From: Kitasatospora phosalacinea
GTDB taxonomy: Bacteria > Actinomycetota > Actinomycetes > Streptomycetales > Streptomycetaceae
Reading direction: 5' to 3'
Assembly (NCBI RefSeq): GCF_000717185.1
Contig: NZ_JNYE01000102.1
Span: 1-27,996 of the forward strand
Length of the DNA stretch: 27,996 nt
Shown here in pieces: positions 15,258-23,448 of this stretch. The notes under the pieces are model-generated. The model saw only the letters and a list, made by a program, of their open reading frames with translations, did not search any database and had not been told where the DNA came from. Positions within the stretch are counted from its first letter, which is position 1; each line of letters opens with the position of its first letter. Position numbers and translations under genes: made by a program.

Positions 15258-17834
15258 TCACCCCCGCCGCCGCAGGCCGCGCAGCGCGGCGCGGGCGGGG
15301 AGCCAGGTGCCGAGCGCGGCCAGGGCGGTGGTACCCAGCAGGACCAGGGCGAGTTCGGTGAGCGGCGCGGCGGCTCCGGCGGTACCGCGGGTGATGCCCT
15401 CGGCGTACGTGCTGAGCACCGCAGAGGCGACGGCCAGGCCCAGCCCGGTGGCGAGGACGACCGCGACCGCGGTCTCCCAGCCGAGCATCCGCCGGATCTG
15501 GCGGCGGGTGGCGCCGATCAGGGCGAGCGCCGCGAACTCCCGGCGGCGGTCGGCGATGCCCATCGCGAGGGTGTTGAGGACGGCGATCGCGACGAAGGCG
15601 ACGATCAGCCCGAGGGAGACGTACCCGACCTGGGCGCCGGTCCGGTTCCCGGCCGCGGCCGCAGCCGTGGCGGAGGCGTGGTCGAGCACCCCGACCCCGG
15701 GGGTGCCGTGCAGCGCGGCGGTGAGCATCGAACGGGTCAACCCCTCTCCGCGGAGCAGCAGTTCGTCGTCCAGCGGCACGTCGACGTGGGCGGCGACCAG
15801 GTCGTGCGCCAGGGTGAGGTCGCCGAAGCCCAGGCCGCGGCCGTACAGCGCGACGACCGTGACCTCGGCCGGCGCGCCGTCGGCCAGGGTCAGTCGGACG
15901 CGCTGGCCCAGCCGGTAGCCCAGCCCGTCGGCGGCCGCGGCGGTGCCGTCCGCCAGCCGGTCGAGGTCGCCCGCGGTGACGCCCAGGTCGAGGGTGTCGG
16001 CCAGTCGCCCGGGGGTGACCGCCTGGACGCTGCGCCTGGTCAGCCCGTCCCGGACCTGGCTGTGCAGGACGCGGGTGACGGTCCGCACGCCGGGGACGGC
16101 GGCGAGCGTCGCGGCGGCGTCGGCCGGGACGCGCGGGCCGACCGTGAAGTCGGCGACGGTGCCGCGGTCGCGCTGGGCGGCGGCCGCGTGGACGGTGGTG
16201 GTCTGGCTGAACAGGACGGTGCAGGCCATCGCGACCAGCAGCGTCAGCGGCGTCACCACCGAGGCCAACCGGTGTGCCCCGGCCCGCAGTTGGTGGACGG
16301 CCAGGTACCCGCCGACCCGGGACGCCCGCAGCGGCAGGCCCAGCACGGCCGTCCCCGCCCGGGCCACCAGCGGGCCGAGCAGCGCGAACGCGGTGCACCA
16401 CAGCAGCACGGCGAGGAAGCAGACCGGCGTCGCGGCCTGGTCGGAGTGCAGGACGGTCAGCAGCGCGGTGAGCACCACGGCCCCGGCGGTGGTGAGCACC
16501 CCGAACCCGGTCCGGACCGCACCCGGCCGCGGCGGCCTGAGCTCCGCCTCGCCCAGCGCCTCGACCGGTTTGATGGCGGTGGCGCGCCGGGCCGAGACCC
16601 GGGCCGCGCCCCAGCCCGCCAGCAGGGTGGTGGCCGCGGCGGCCAGCGCCGGGAAGGGCGAGAGCACGACCGGCAGGTTCGCCGGGACGACGTCCAGGGC
16701 GACGAACCGCCCGTGCAGCCAACTGCCCAGCGGCAGACCGGCGGTGGCGCCGAGGACGCCCGCGGCCAGGCCGACCGTCAGCGCCTCGCCGCCGATCATC
16801 TTCCGGACCTGCCGACCGGTGGCGGCCACCGCCCGCAGCACCGCGATCTCCCGCTGCCGCTGCTGGATCGACAGGCCGAAGGTGCCGACCACCACCAGCA
16901 GCGCGACCAGCAGCGAGGTACCGGCCAGCACGGCGCCGGTGCTGACCAGGCGCACTCCCGCACCCGCCGCGTCGGGGAACTCCGCCCGGCCGCGGTCGTC
17001 ACCGGTGCGGACCACCGCCGCCGGACCGGTGGCGGTCGTAGCGGTGGTGGCTGCACCAGTGGCGCTCGTAGTGGTGGTGGTTATGCCGGTGGCGGCCGGA
17101 CCGGTCGGGTCGGCGGCGGCGCCGGCCAGCAGCGCCCGGACGTCGGCGGCGGTCCCGGAGGCGGACGCCCCGTCGGCCGGGAAGACGCCGATCGCGCTGA
17201 CCAGCCCGTCGTGCCCGGCCAGCGCCCGGGCCCGGTCGGGGGCGAAGAACACCGCGGCCTGGCTGTCGAACCCCTGGGCGGTGACGCCGACCACCCGCAG
17301 GCCCAGCGCCCCGGCGGCCGTCCGGGCGGTGGTGGTGGCGCCGGGCGCCAGGTGGGTGCGGGCCGCGGTGGCGGCGTCCAGGACGATCTCGTCGGCGGCC
17401 GCGGGCGCCCGTCCGGCGGCGAGGGTGAGCCCGGCCAGCGGCGCGGACTCCCAGCCGTGGCCCCAGGAACCGTCGGTGGGTCCGCCGGGCAGCAGCACCG
17501 GGAACGTCACCTCGGTGGCCACGCCGCGCACCGACGGCAGGGCCGCGATGCGTTCGGCGAGGGCGGCGGGCACCCAGGCCCGCCCGGCGATCGGCTTGGC
17601 CTTCTCCTTGGTCTTCCCCTTGCCCTTGTCGACGGTGGCGTGCACCTCCTGGTCGCCGGAGACGACGACCGGCGCGGCCGCCCAGCGCTCCGGCCGGACG
17701 GTGCCGAACAGGCCGGTGACCAGCAGCGTCCCGCAGCCGCAGACCAGGGCCGCGGCGCAGAACAGGGCGACGAAGGCGCCCGCGAAACCGGCCCTGCGGT
17801 GCCGGAGGGTGGCGAGGGCGAGTCCCAGCATCAT
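15258..17834 (-). CDS. ABC exporter permease, FtsX/MacB type
   Basis: An 858-residue permease with the usual two FtsX modules. A first helix (about 15-38) is followed by a large extracytoplasmic domain. A helix cluster starts near 297 (GTSLLVALLVVVGTFGLSIQQRQREIAVLRAVAATGRQVRKMI) and extends past 400. The second half repeats the pattern and ends with helices from about 731 (YVSLGLIVAFVAIAVLNTLAMGIADRRREFAALALIG is the second FtsX signature). Two low-complexity stretches lie in the first outer domain: a Lys-rich segment KGKGKTKEKAKP and a Thr/Ala-rich stretch. The start ATG overlaps the ATPase stop in ATGA (17831-17834), so the two are translationally coupled. The substrate may be a peptide or lipid-like antimicrobial, judged only from the family and the two-component neighbours. 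Confidence 0.93.
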   Translation of the reverse strand: MMLGLALATLRHRRAGFAGAFVALFCAAALVCGCGTLLVTGLFGTVRPERWAAAPVVVSGDQEVHATVDKGKGKTKEKAKPIAGRAWVPAALAERIAALPSVRGVATEVTFPVLLPGGPTDGSWGHGWESAPLAGLTLAAGRAPAAADEIVLDAATAARTHLAPGATTTARTAAGALGLRVVGVTAQGFDSQAAVFFAPDRARALAGHDGLVSAIGVFPADGASASGTAADVRALLAGAAADPTGPAATGITTTTTSATGAATTATTATGPAAVVRTGDDRGRAEFPDAAGAGVRLVSTGAVLAGTSLLVALLVVVGTFGLSIQQRQREIAVLRAVAATGRQVRKMIGGEALTVGLAAGVLGATAGLPLGSWLHGRFVALDVVPANLPVVLSPFPALAAAATTLLAGWGAARVSARRATAIKPVEALGEAELRPPRPGAVRTGFGVLTTAGAVVLTALLTVLHSDQAATPVCFLAVLLWCTAFALLGPLVARAGTAVLGLPLRASRVGGYLAVHQLRAGAHRLASVVTPLTLLVAMACTVLFSQTTTVHAAAAQRDRGTVADFTVGPRVPADAAATLAAVPGVRTVTRVLHSQVRDGLTRRSVQAVTPGRLADTLDLGVTAGDLDRLADGTAAAADGLGYRLGQRVRLTLADGAPAEVTVVALYGRGLGFGDLTLAHDLVAAHVDVPLDDELLLRGEGLTRSMLTAALHGTPGVGVLDHASATAAAAAGNRTGAQVGYVSLGLIVAFVAIAVLNTLAMGIADRRREFAALALIGATRRQIRRMLGWETAVAVVLATGLGLAVASAVLSTYAEGITRGTAGAAAPLTELALVLLGTTALAALGTWLPARAALRGLRRRG

Positions 17835-18565
17835 CGGTTCCACGCTCCCAGGAGGATCATCCGGTCGGCGACCTTCGCCGCGGTCGGGTCGGTCATGGTG
17901 TCGGCGACCCGGCCGTCGGCCAGGAACAGCACCTCGTCGGCGTAGGACGCGGCCACCGGGTCGTGGGTGACCATCACGATGGTCTGGCCGAGCTCGTCGA
18001 CGGTCTGCCGCAGCAGGGCCAGCACCTCGCGGGCGGTCATGGTGTCCAGCGCACCGGTCGGCTCGTCGGCGAACACCACCTCGGGGCCGGGCAGCAGCGC
18101 CCGGGCGATCGCCACCCGCTGCTGCTGGCCGCCGGACAACTGGCCCGGCCGGTGACCGGTGCGCTCCTGCAGGCCCACCCGGCGGACGAGTTCGGCCAGC
18201 CGCCCGGCGTCCGCCCGCCGCCCGGCCAGCCGCAGCGGCAGGGTGATGTTCTGCTCGACCGTCAGCGCGGAGATCAGGTTGAACGACTGGAACACGAACC
18301 CCGCACGCTCGCGCCGCAGTTCGGTCAGCTCCGTCTCGCTCAGCCGGGACAGGTCGGTGTCGCCGAGCCGCACCGTGCCCGAGGACGGCCGGTCGAGGCC
18401 CGCCGCGCAGTGCAGGAAGGTGCTCTTGCCCGAACCGGACGGCCCCATCACGGCGGTGAAGCCGCCCCGGGGCAGCCGCACCGTCACCTCGCGCAGGGCC
18501 GCCACCGCGCCCCGCCCCTTGCCGTAGACCTTGCTCACGGCGTCCAGAGTGATCGCTTCGCTCAT
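17831..18565 (-). CDS. ABC exporter ATP-binding protein, MacB/LolD type
   Basis: A complete 244-residue ATPase of the MacB/LolD/BceA class. Walker A GPSGSGKST is at 41-49, the Q-loop glutamine in VFQSFN at 93, the signature LSGGQ at 143-147, Walker B VVFADEP with D167 and E168, and the switch histidine H201 in VMVTHD. The ATG at 18565 gives the normal N-terminus (MSEAITLDAVSKVYG), though its GGAGG lies very close; an upstream in-frame ATG at 18613 would overlap the palindromic promoter. It pairs with the downstream FtsX permease. The divergent response regulator is separated by 85 bases with a perfect palindrome between, which makes control by that regulator likely. Confidence 0.95.
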   Translation of the reverse strand: MSEAITLDAVSKVYGKGRGAVAALREVTVRLPRGGFTAVMGPSGSGKSTFLHCAAGLDRPSSGTVRLGDTDLSRLSETELTELRRERAGFVFQSFNLISALTVEQNITLPLRLAGRRADAGRLAELVRRVGLQERTGHRPGQLSGGQQQRVAIARALLPGPEVVFADEPTGALDTMTAREVLALLRQTVDELGQTIVMVTHDPVAASYADEVLFLADGRVADTMTDPTAAKVADRMILLGAWNR

Positions 18566-18616
18566 GCCTCCAGCCTGCCGACCTGCGAACTCCCTTCCCA
18601 GGGACGGGAACACGCG

Positions 18617-18641
18617 CTACCCGTGACCTCGTCACGGGTAG
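18617..18641. promoter_or_regulatory. Perfect 11+3+11 palindrome between exporter and regulator
   Basis: The arms CTACCCGTGAC (18617-18627) and GTCACGGGTAG (18631-18641) are perfect reverse complements around CTC. The right arm runs into TAGGGT (18639-18644), a candidate -10 placed six bases before the response-regulator ATG; that spacing suggests a leaderless mRNA. The palindrome is the obvious site for the response regulator to act on itself and on the ABC operon. Confidence 0.75.
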
Positions 18642-18650
18642 GGTCGGGAC

Positions 18651-19259
18651 ATGATCAGACTCCTGCTGGCCGAGGACCAACACGTGGTGCGCGGCGCCCT
18701 GGTGGCCCTGCTCGGACTGGAGCCCGACCTGGAGGTCGTGGCGGAGGCCGACTCGGCCGACGACGTCGTCCCGCGGGCGATGGTCTTCCGGCCGGACGTT
18801 GCGGTGCTGGACATCGAGATGCCCGGACGACTGGACGGTCTGCAGGCCGCCGCCGCGCTGAAGCAGCGACTCCCGGACTGCCGCACGCTGATGCTGACCT
18901 CGCTCGGCCGCCCCGGGCTGCTGCGCAGGGCCCTGGACGCCAAGGTCGACGGCTTCCTGCTGAAGACCGCCCCGCCCGCCGACCTGCTCGCCGCCATCCG
19001 CCAAGTCGGCTCTGGCGGGCGGGTGTTGGACCCCGCGCTGGCCGTCGCCGCCTGGGACCTGGCGGACAATCCGCTCACCCCGCGCGAGAACGACGTCCTG
19101 CGGGAACTGGCCGAGGGCGCCGAACCGCCCGAGATCGCCGCCCGGCTGCACCTGTCCACCGGCACGGTGCGCAACGTGCTGACCGCCGTCGTCGGCAAGC
19201 TGAACGCCCGCAACCGGACGGACGCGGTACGGATCGCCCGGGACGCGGGCTGGCTCTGA
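18651..19259 (+). CDS. NarL/DesR-type response regulator
   Basis: A 202-residue regulator. The receiver domain (1-120) has the acidic pair E8-D9, phosphoacceptor D54 in VAVLDIEMPG, T83 in LMLTS and K105 in FLLKTA, so all phosphorylation residues are intact. The C-terminal LuxR-type helix-turn-helix (about 141-200) begins NPLTPRENDVL and includes STGTVRNVLTAVVGKLNARNRTDAV. The ATG at 18651 follows a palindrome and a -10-like TAGGGT with almost no room for a ribosome site, consistent with a leaderless start. Its partner is very probably the histidine kinase encoded tail-to-tail 40 bases downstream. The divergent ABC exporter is the likely target, as in DesKR- and LiaSR-like systems. Confidence 0.95.
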   Translation: MIRLLLAEDQHVVRGALVALLGLEPDLEVVAEADSADDVVPRAMVFRPDVAVLDIEMPGRLDGLQAAAALKQRLPDCRTLMLTSLGRPGLLRRALDAKVDGFLLKTAPPADLLAAIRQVGSGGRVLDPALAVAAWDLADNPLTPRENDVLRELAEGAEPPEIAARLHLSTGTVRNVLTAVVGKLNARNRTDAVRIARDAGWL

Positions 19260-19299
19260 CCGGCCCCGTCCCGCCCCGTCCCGCCCGGGTCAGCCCGGG

Positions 19300-21537
19300 T
19301 CAGTGCAGCGGGGTCCCGGCGGGCAGCGGGGCTTTGGTGTGCAGTGGGGCCCCGGCGTGCAGCGGTGCTTCGGTGCGGAGCGGCACTTCGGCCCGCAGCA
19401 GGTACCAGCCGTCGTCCGGACCGGCCGTCAGGGTGCCGCCCGCCTCGGCGAGCCGGACCGACAGGCCGCCGATCCCGGACCCGGGCGCGGTGACGCCCTC
19501 CGGGACGCCGTCGTTCTCCACCTCCAGGCGGGCCGTCCCGGCGGCCGTCGAGACGGCGATCCGGACGTGCTCGGCCCGGCTGTGCCGCAGCACGTTGGTG
19601 ACCGCCTCGCGCAGCACCACACCCAGCACCGCCCCCGTCTCGGGCGGCACCGGCTCCTCCTCCAGCTCCACCGTGATCGCGGCCGCCTCCAACACCGCTG
19701 CCGCCGAAGCCAGTTCGCTGCCGAACATCAGCCGGGGGCCGTCGCCCGCCAGTGCGCCGAGTTCGGCACGCCCGCGTTCGGCCAGCCGCCCGATGTCCGC
19801 CAACTCGGCCCGGCAGCGTGGCGGATCGGCTTCCACCAGCCGCCGGGCCAGCTCGGCCTTCAGCAGGATCGCGGCCAGGCCGTGCCCCAGCAGGTCGTGC
19901 AAGTCCCGTGCGGCGCGCAGGCGTTCGGCGACCACCCCGGCACGGGCCAGCCCGGCCGTGGCCTGCTGCAGCTCCCGCACCAGCCGGACCAGCCGCAGCA
20001 CCGCGTACACCACCGTGCAGGTGACCAGCGCGCTGACGGTGGTCAGCAGCACCGACCAGAATCCGTCCCCGCCGACCGCTCCGCCGATCACCCCGGCGGC
20101 CACCGCCACCGCGCCGGCCGCCGTTGCACCCGCCCGCAGCGGCAGCGCGAACAGCAGCGAACCGGCCAGGATCCCGGCCGCGCCGATCCAGTTCCGGCCC
20201 AGCCACGGCAGCGGCAGCAGGGCCAGCACCGTCGAGGCCAGCAGGGCCGGGCGGGCGTACCGGGTCGCGTCCAGGATCGAGAAACGGGCCTGGAAGGTGC
20301 AGAACACCGCCGTGCACACCACACCGAGGGCGAGTTGCGACGGCGGGACGAACATCAGCACCCGGAGGCAGAACACGGTGAGCAGGAACCAGTACAGGCC
20401 GAGCGCGGTCCGCAACTCGGGCGGGTCCACGGGCGGCGGAGCGGGCGTCGCGGCCACCGACGCCTCCACGGCGAAGCGCCCGTCCGCCTCCAGGCCCGCC
20501 GTCAACCGGCCCCCGACCGCCCGGACCCGCTCCGCCAGACCGTCCAGCAGATCCGCACCGAGCGCCGCCGTCGGCACGCCGTCGCTCACCACCCGCAGCA
20601 CCACCCGCCCGGCCCGCTCCTCGGTCGCCACCTCGCACCGCCGTGCGTCCCCGACCCGCACCACCGCGGTGACCGCCTCACGCAGCACCGTCGCCAGCAC
20701 CGTCCCAGCCGGGCCGAGCGGCTCGCGGTGCCCGATCCGCAGATCCGCCGCGACACCCGCCGATGCCAGTAGCGCCCGGGCACTCGCCGCCTCCGGGGCC
20801 AACGAGAGGCTGCGCAACTTGGCGGCGGTGGCCCGGGCGGCGGCCAGGGTCCGGCGTGCGGACGAGATCAGTTCGTCCAGCAGCGAAGTGTGGTGGTGTG
20901 CTGGCGGGGTCTGTTCGTCCGGCACCGAAGTGTTCCGGCGCGCCGCCAGATCGCTGATCCCGGCCAGCCCCGCATCCAGGGCGCCGACCAGCCCCGACGC
21001 GATCCGCAGCCGTTCGTCGGTGACCGCGGACGCGGCGAGGGCGAGCCGGGCGGCCCGGACGCGGTCCGCCAACCGGGCGAGCGTGATGACGGCGTACAGC
21101 ATGGCGCCGCCGAGCGCGATCGTCAGCAGCAGGTCGACGGCGTCCCGCGGACCCGTGCCCCGGACCGTCTCGATCAGCCCCGCCCCGGCGATCAGCAGGA
21201 GCAGTGGCAGCAGTCGGCGTTCCAGCAGCAGAGAGGCGGTGGGCAGGCACAGCAGCCCGACCGACACGCCGAGCGGACCGACCAACAGGAGGGCGACCAC
21301 CAGCTCCACGGCGGTCCAGCCCGCCCAACCGGGGTGGTCCCGGTGGTGCCGCGACTGCAACGCCACCAGGGCGAGGCATCCGGCCACCACCGCCACCCCC
21401 GCCACCGGCTCCGCGGGCACCCGCCCGAGCCCCTTCAACAGGTGTGCCGAGGCCAGTGCGGCAACCACCGCGACCACCAGCACCCGCACCACGCGCGGCC
21501 CGACGTCCCGCCCCCGTTCTCCCTCCACGCCGCGCAT
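19300..21537 (-). CDS. Tandem histidine kinase, first module degenerate
   Basis: A 745-residue membrane sensor with two complete-looking DesK/NarX-type kinase halves, each with its own transmembrane block. Module 1: helices about 14-160, dimerisation helix at DERLRIASGLVGALDAGL (174-191), ATPase-like region 280-365. Module 2: helices about 380-520, ERLRAARDLHDLLGHGLAA (538-556) with phosphoacceptor H547, N-box REAVTNVLRHS (N648), and G-boxes DGVPEG and GSGIGG (686-690). Aligning the two shows H547 replaced by V184 and N648 by A291 in module 1, and no GxGxG in module 1. So only the second half can be an active kinase; the first is probably a sensing or regulatory pseudokinase. The C-terminus ends in APLH/APLP repeats from an 18-bp array. 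The ATG at 21537 lacks a clear ribosome site. It is convergent with the response regulator. Confidence 0.9.
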   Translation of the reverse strand: MRGVEGERGRDVGPRVVRVLVVAVVAALASAHLLKGLGRVPAEPVAGVAVVAGCLALVALQSRHHRDHPGWAGWTAVELVVALLLVGPLGVSVGLLCLPTASLLLERRLLPLLLLIAGAGLIETVRGTGPRDAVDLLLTIALGGAMLYAVITLARLADRVRAARLALAASAVTDERLRIASGLVGALDAGLAGISDLAARRNTSVPDEQTPPAHHHTSLLDELISSARRTLAAARATAAKLRSLSLAPEAASARALLASAGVAADLRIGHREPLGPAGTVLATVLREAVTAVVRVGDARRCEVATEERAGRVVLRVVSDGVPTAALGADLLDGLAERVRAVGGRLTAGLEADGRFAVEASVAATPAPPPVDPPELRTALGLYWFLLTVFCLRVLMFVPPSQLALGVVCTAVFCTFQARFSILDATRYARPALLASTVLALLPLPWLGRNWIGAAGILAGSLLFALPLRAGATAAGAVAVAAGVIGGAVGGDGFWSVLLTTVSALVTCTVVYAVLRLVRLVRELQQATAGLARAGVVAERLRAARDLHDLLGHGLAAILLKAELARRLVEADPPRCRAELADIGRLAERGRAELGALAGDGPRLMFGSELASAAAVLEAAAITVELEEEPVPPETGAVLGVVLREAVTNVLRHSRAEHVRIAVSTAAGTARLEVENDGVPEGVTAPGSGIGGLSVRLAEAGGTLTAGPDDGWYLLRAEVPLRTEAPLHAGAPLHTKAPLPAGTPLH
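19303..19392. repeat. In-frame 18-bp array at the kinase 3' end
   Basis: Roughly five 18-bp units (for example GCAGCGGGGCTTTGGTGT, then GCAGTGGGGCCCCGGCGT) encode six-residue repeats around Ala-Pro-Leu-His at the kinase C-terminus. A 10-bp direct repeat CCCGGGTCAG lies just beyond the stop codon (19284-19303). Confidence 0.7.
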
Positions 21538-21565
21538 CGTACGCCGCGGCGATCACCTGCCCCGC

Positions 21566-21589
21566 GGCCCGCGACCCGCTGCGCGGGCC
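21566..21589. terminator. Hairpin between kinase start and aldolase operon end
   Basis: GGCCCGCG (21566-21573) and CGCGGGCC (21582-21589) form an 8-bp perfect stem with an 8-nt loop. It lies about 95 bases past the last gene of the leftward aldolase unit and just upstream of the leftward kinase, so it may end the former before the latter begins. Confidence 0.4.
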
Positions 21590-21681
21590 CGATGAACGGA
21601 TCGCACGCCCCGACCCGGCGGACGGACGCCTGACCACCGAAGGCACCCGGCCCCGCACCCCGGTCGGCAGTCAGCCGACGG

Positions 21682-22116
21682 TCAGTCGGCCCGGTCGTGG
21701 TCGTGGTCGTCCGGGAGGAGCTCGACGACGATCTCCAGGCCGAGCGCGTAGGCCGGCGTGCCCGAGGTGATGAGCGCGGTCTCGGCGACCCCGATCAGGT
21801 CGGTGACCGCGGCGCCCGCGTGGAGCGCCCCCCGGGCGTGGATCCGGGCCGGTTCCGCCCGGCCGAGGGCCAGCAACTGGCCGAAGTGGACCAGCTGTTG
21901 CACCCGGCCGCCGAGCGGATTGTCCGCCAGCACGACGTCGCGCAGCGCCGTGAACGCCTCCTCGGTGGGGAGCCGTCCGAACGCCAGGGCCACCCGCAGC
22001 CGGTCCTCCACGCCGCGGGGGACGGCCCCGAGCGTCGAACGGTAGCGCTCCCGCAGGGCCTCGGAACGCTCGGCGGAGGTACGGCCGGCCACGGCGCGTC
22101 CCGTACGGCCGGTCAC
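21682..22116 (-). CDS. Carboxymuconolactone decarboxylase-like protein
   Basis: A 144-residue protein of the carboxymuconolactone decarboxylase / AhpD-like all-helical family. The family pattern is visible in LVHFGQLLALGRAEPARIHARGALHAGAAVTDLIGVAETALITSG, where the histidine in RIHARGALHAG matches the conserved one. There is no CxxC pair, so it should resemble the decarboxylase-type members rather than the AhpD peroxidase type. The GTG start at 22116 overlaps the aldolase stop in GTGA, which implies translational coupling; a second GTG at 22092 is an alternative. Being coupled to an aldolase-like gene suggests that both act on one small carbonyl or carboxylate compound. The substrate is unknown. 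Confidence 0.85.
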   Translation of the reverse strand: MTGRTGRAVAGRTSAERSEALRERYRSTLGAVPRGVEDRLRVALAFGRLPTEEAFTALRDVVLADNPLGGRVQQLVHFGQLLALGRAEPARIHARGALHAGAAVTDLIGVAETALITSGTPAYALGLEIVVELLPDDHDHDRAD

Positions 22117-22811
22117 GGCGCGACCCGCGCGATCGAGGCCCGGACCGCCTCCAGGGCGCCCGCGGGGAAGTCCACGGCCCCGCCGATCGCCGCGGCGGCG
22201 ATCTCGGCCTCGGCGCTCTCCTCGATCGCCACCACGAGGTGGGCCGCGGCCGCCGCGTCCGGGCCGAACACCAGCAGCCCGTGGTTGGCCAGCAGCACCG
22301 CGGACGTCGTCGGGCGCCGCTCCAGGACGTCGACGATGCCCCGGACCGACACGTCCGACCCGCGCGGCCCCCAGGGCACCACCGGCACCTCCTCGGGCTG
22401 CCCGAAGCGGAGCATCGGCTCGGTGCGGCACGGCAGCGGCCGGTGCGCCACCGCGAAGGCGGTCGCGGCGGGCGAGTGCGTGTGCACGATCGCGCCCACC
22501 TGCGGCCGGGCGCGGTAGACGACGCCGTGCATGGTGGTGATCTCGGCGCTGACGGAGCGCAGTTCACCGGCCAGGAGCCGCCCGTCGAGGCCGACGGTCG
22601 CCAACTGGTGCGGTTCCAGGTCGCGGACGAACCCCGGGGACAGCAGGAAGCTGTCGGAGTCGAGCCTGGCGCTCAGGTTGGCGTGGCCGGAGTGCGACAT
22701 CACCCCGGCCGCGAAGAGCTGCCGCGCGGCTTCGACGAGTTGGTGGGCCCGGCTCCGCGCCTCGGGCGTCCCGGTCGCCCCGGTCGCCCCGGTCGCGTCC
22801 ATCGTTTCCAT
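22113..22811 (-). CDS. Class II aldolase/adducin family protein
   Basis: A 232-residue protein of the class II (zinc-dependent) aldolase/adducin family, which includes fuculose-phosphate aldolase, ribulose-5-phosphate epimerase and several decarboxylases. The metal ligands are in place: HTHS (two histidines) in VGAIVHTHSPAATAF and the third histidine in LLANHGLLVFG. The acidic catalytic residue is probably in VSAEITTMHG. An early GHANLSAR motif matches the phosphate- or carboxylate-binding loop. The start is the ATG at 22811 with AAGGA upstream; a second ATG three codons on is possible. It is the first gene of a two-gene unit with the decarboxylase-like gene and is divergent from a MerR regulator whose promoter architecture points at this gene. 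Confidence 0.9.
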   Translation of the reverse strand: METMDATGATGATGTPEARSRAHQLVEAARQLFAAGVMSHSGHANLSARLDSDSFLLSPGFVRDLEPHQLATVGLDGRLLAGELRSVSAEITTMHGVVYRARPQVGAIVHTHSPAATAFAVAHRPLPCRTEPMLRFGQPEEVPVVPWGPRGSDVSVRGIVDVLERRPTTSAVLLANHGLLVFGPDAAAAAHLVVAIEESAEAEIAAAAIGGAVDFPAGALEAVRASIARVAP

Positions 22812-22877
22812 CGTCTGCTGCGTCCTTCCGACGTCCTTCCGGTGACGGCCCGTTCGCCGCCACCGCACCTGTCGGCC

Positions 22878-22908
22878 ACTCTGCGACTTGAACTAAGGTT
22901 CAAGTCAA
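22878..22908 (-). promoter_or_regulatory. MerR-type promoter and operator for the aldolase unit
   Basis: Reading leftward, TTGACT (22903-22908) is followed by a 19-bp spacer and CAGAGT (22878-22883) as -35 and -10. Over the spacer lies a perfect 22-bp palindrome at 22885-22906: arm GACTTGAAC, centre TAAG, arm GTTCAAGTC. A 19-bp spacer covered by a dyad is the hallmark of MerR-activated promoters, in which the regulator twists the DNA to realign the two elements. The MerR gene itself is directly divergent, starting at 22964. Confidence 0.8.
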
Positions 22909-22963
22909 GCGCCGACCCGGGGCCGGTACGGCGTTCGAGGACGCGGAAAAGGAGCGGTGGAAC

Positions 22964-23347
22964 GTGCTCATGACGATCGGTCAGCTCGCCGAGGCCACCG
23001 GCGTCCCCGCCTCCGCCATCCGCTTCTGGGAGCGCCACGACCTGCTGCCCGCCCCCGAGCGCCGGAGCGGACAGCGCCGCTACCCGCCGCAGGCCGTGCA
23101 GCGGATCGTGCTGCTGCGCACGTTCCAGCAGGCCGGGTTGAGCCTGGCCGAGATCAGGGAGTTCCAGCAGGACCAGCCGCGCCGCCAGGCGATGATCCGC
23201 GCCAAGCTCGCCGAGGTCGAGCAGCGCAGGACCGACCTCGACCACGCCCACCAACTCCTCACCCACGCCCTCCGGTGCAGCCGGACGGACATCGTCGGCT
23301 GCCCGACCTTCCGCGAGGAGATGGCGGCCTGGAACCGCCCGGGCTGA
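22964..23347 (+). CDS. MerR-family transcriptional regulator
   Basis: A 127-residue regulator. Residues 3-70 form the MerR winged helix-turn-helix (TIGQLAEATGVPASAIRFWER, LPAPERRSGQRRYP). A coiled-coil dimerisation helix follows (about 75-110). Two cysteines near the C-terminus (C106 and C114, in LRCSRTDIVGCPTF) could sense thiol-reactive or oxidising compounds or bind metal, as in SoxR- or NmlR-like members; this is inference. The GTG at 22964 lies about nine bases after AAGGAG; the ATG at 22970 is the alternative. The divergent aldolase unit has a MerR-type promoter, so this protein is very probably its activator. A GGTTC/GAACC dyad at 23361-23377 followed by T/A-rich bases may end the transcript. 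Confidence 0.92.
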   Translation: MLMTIGQLAEATGVPASAIRFWERHDLLPAPERRSGQRRYPPQAVQRIVLLRTFQQAGLSLAEIREFQQDQPRRQAMIRAKLAEVEQRRTDLDHAHQLLTHALRCSRTDIVGCPTFREEMAAWNRPG

Positions 23348-23360
23348 CGCCGCCCGTTCG

Positions 23361-23386
23361 GGTTCCACCGTCGAACCGGGTTTGAA
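23361..23386 (+). promoter_or_regulatory. Dyad and possible stress-sigma promoter before GlsB-type gene
   Basis: GGTT (23361-23364) and GGGTTT (23378-23383) are separated by 13 bases, close to the GTTT/GGGTAT pattern of Streptomyces sigma-B-type promoters. The same stretch holds a GGTTC/GAACC dyad that could instead be a weak terminator for the MerR gene. Both readings are tentative. Confidence 0.3.
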
Positions 23387-23448
23387 AATCCCGCCACCGC
23401 GAAGACGATCCCCGTCACTGTCCGCACCCGCAGGAACGGGAGAAACAC

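Noticed and set aside
15258..19151. Permease as a 1297-residue fusion
   Set aside because: The extra N-terminal part is the out-of-frame shadow of the ATPase and the antisense of the response regulator; the ATGA overlap at 17831 marks the true start.
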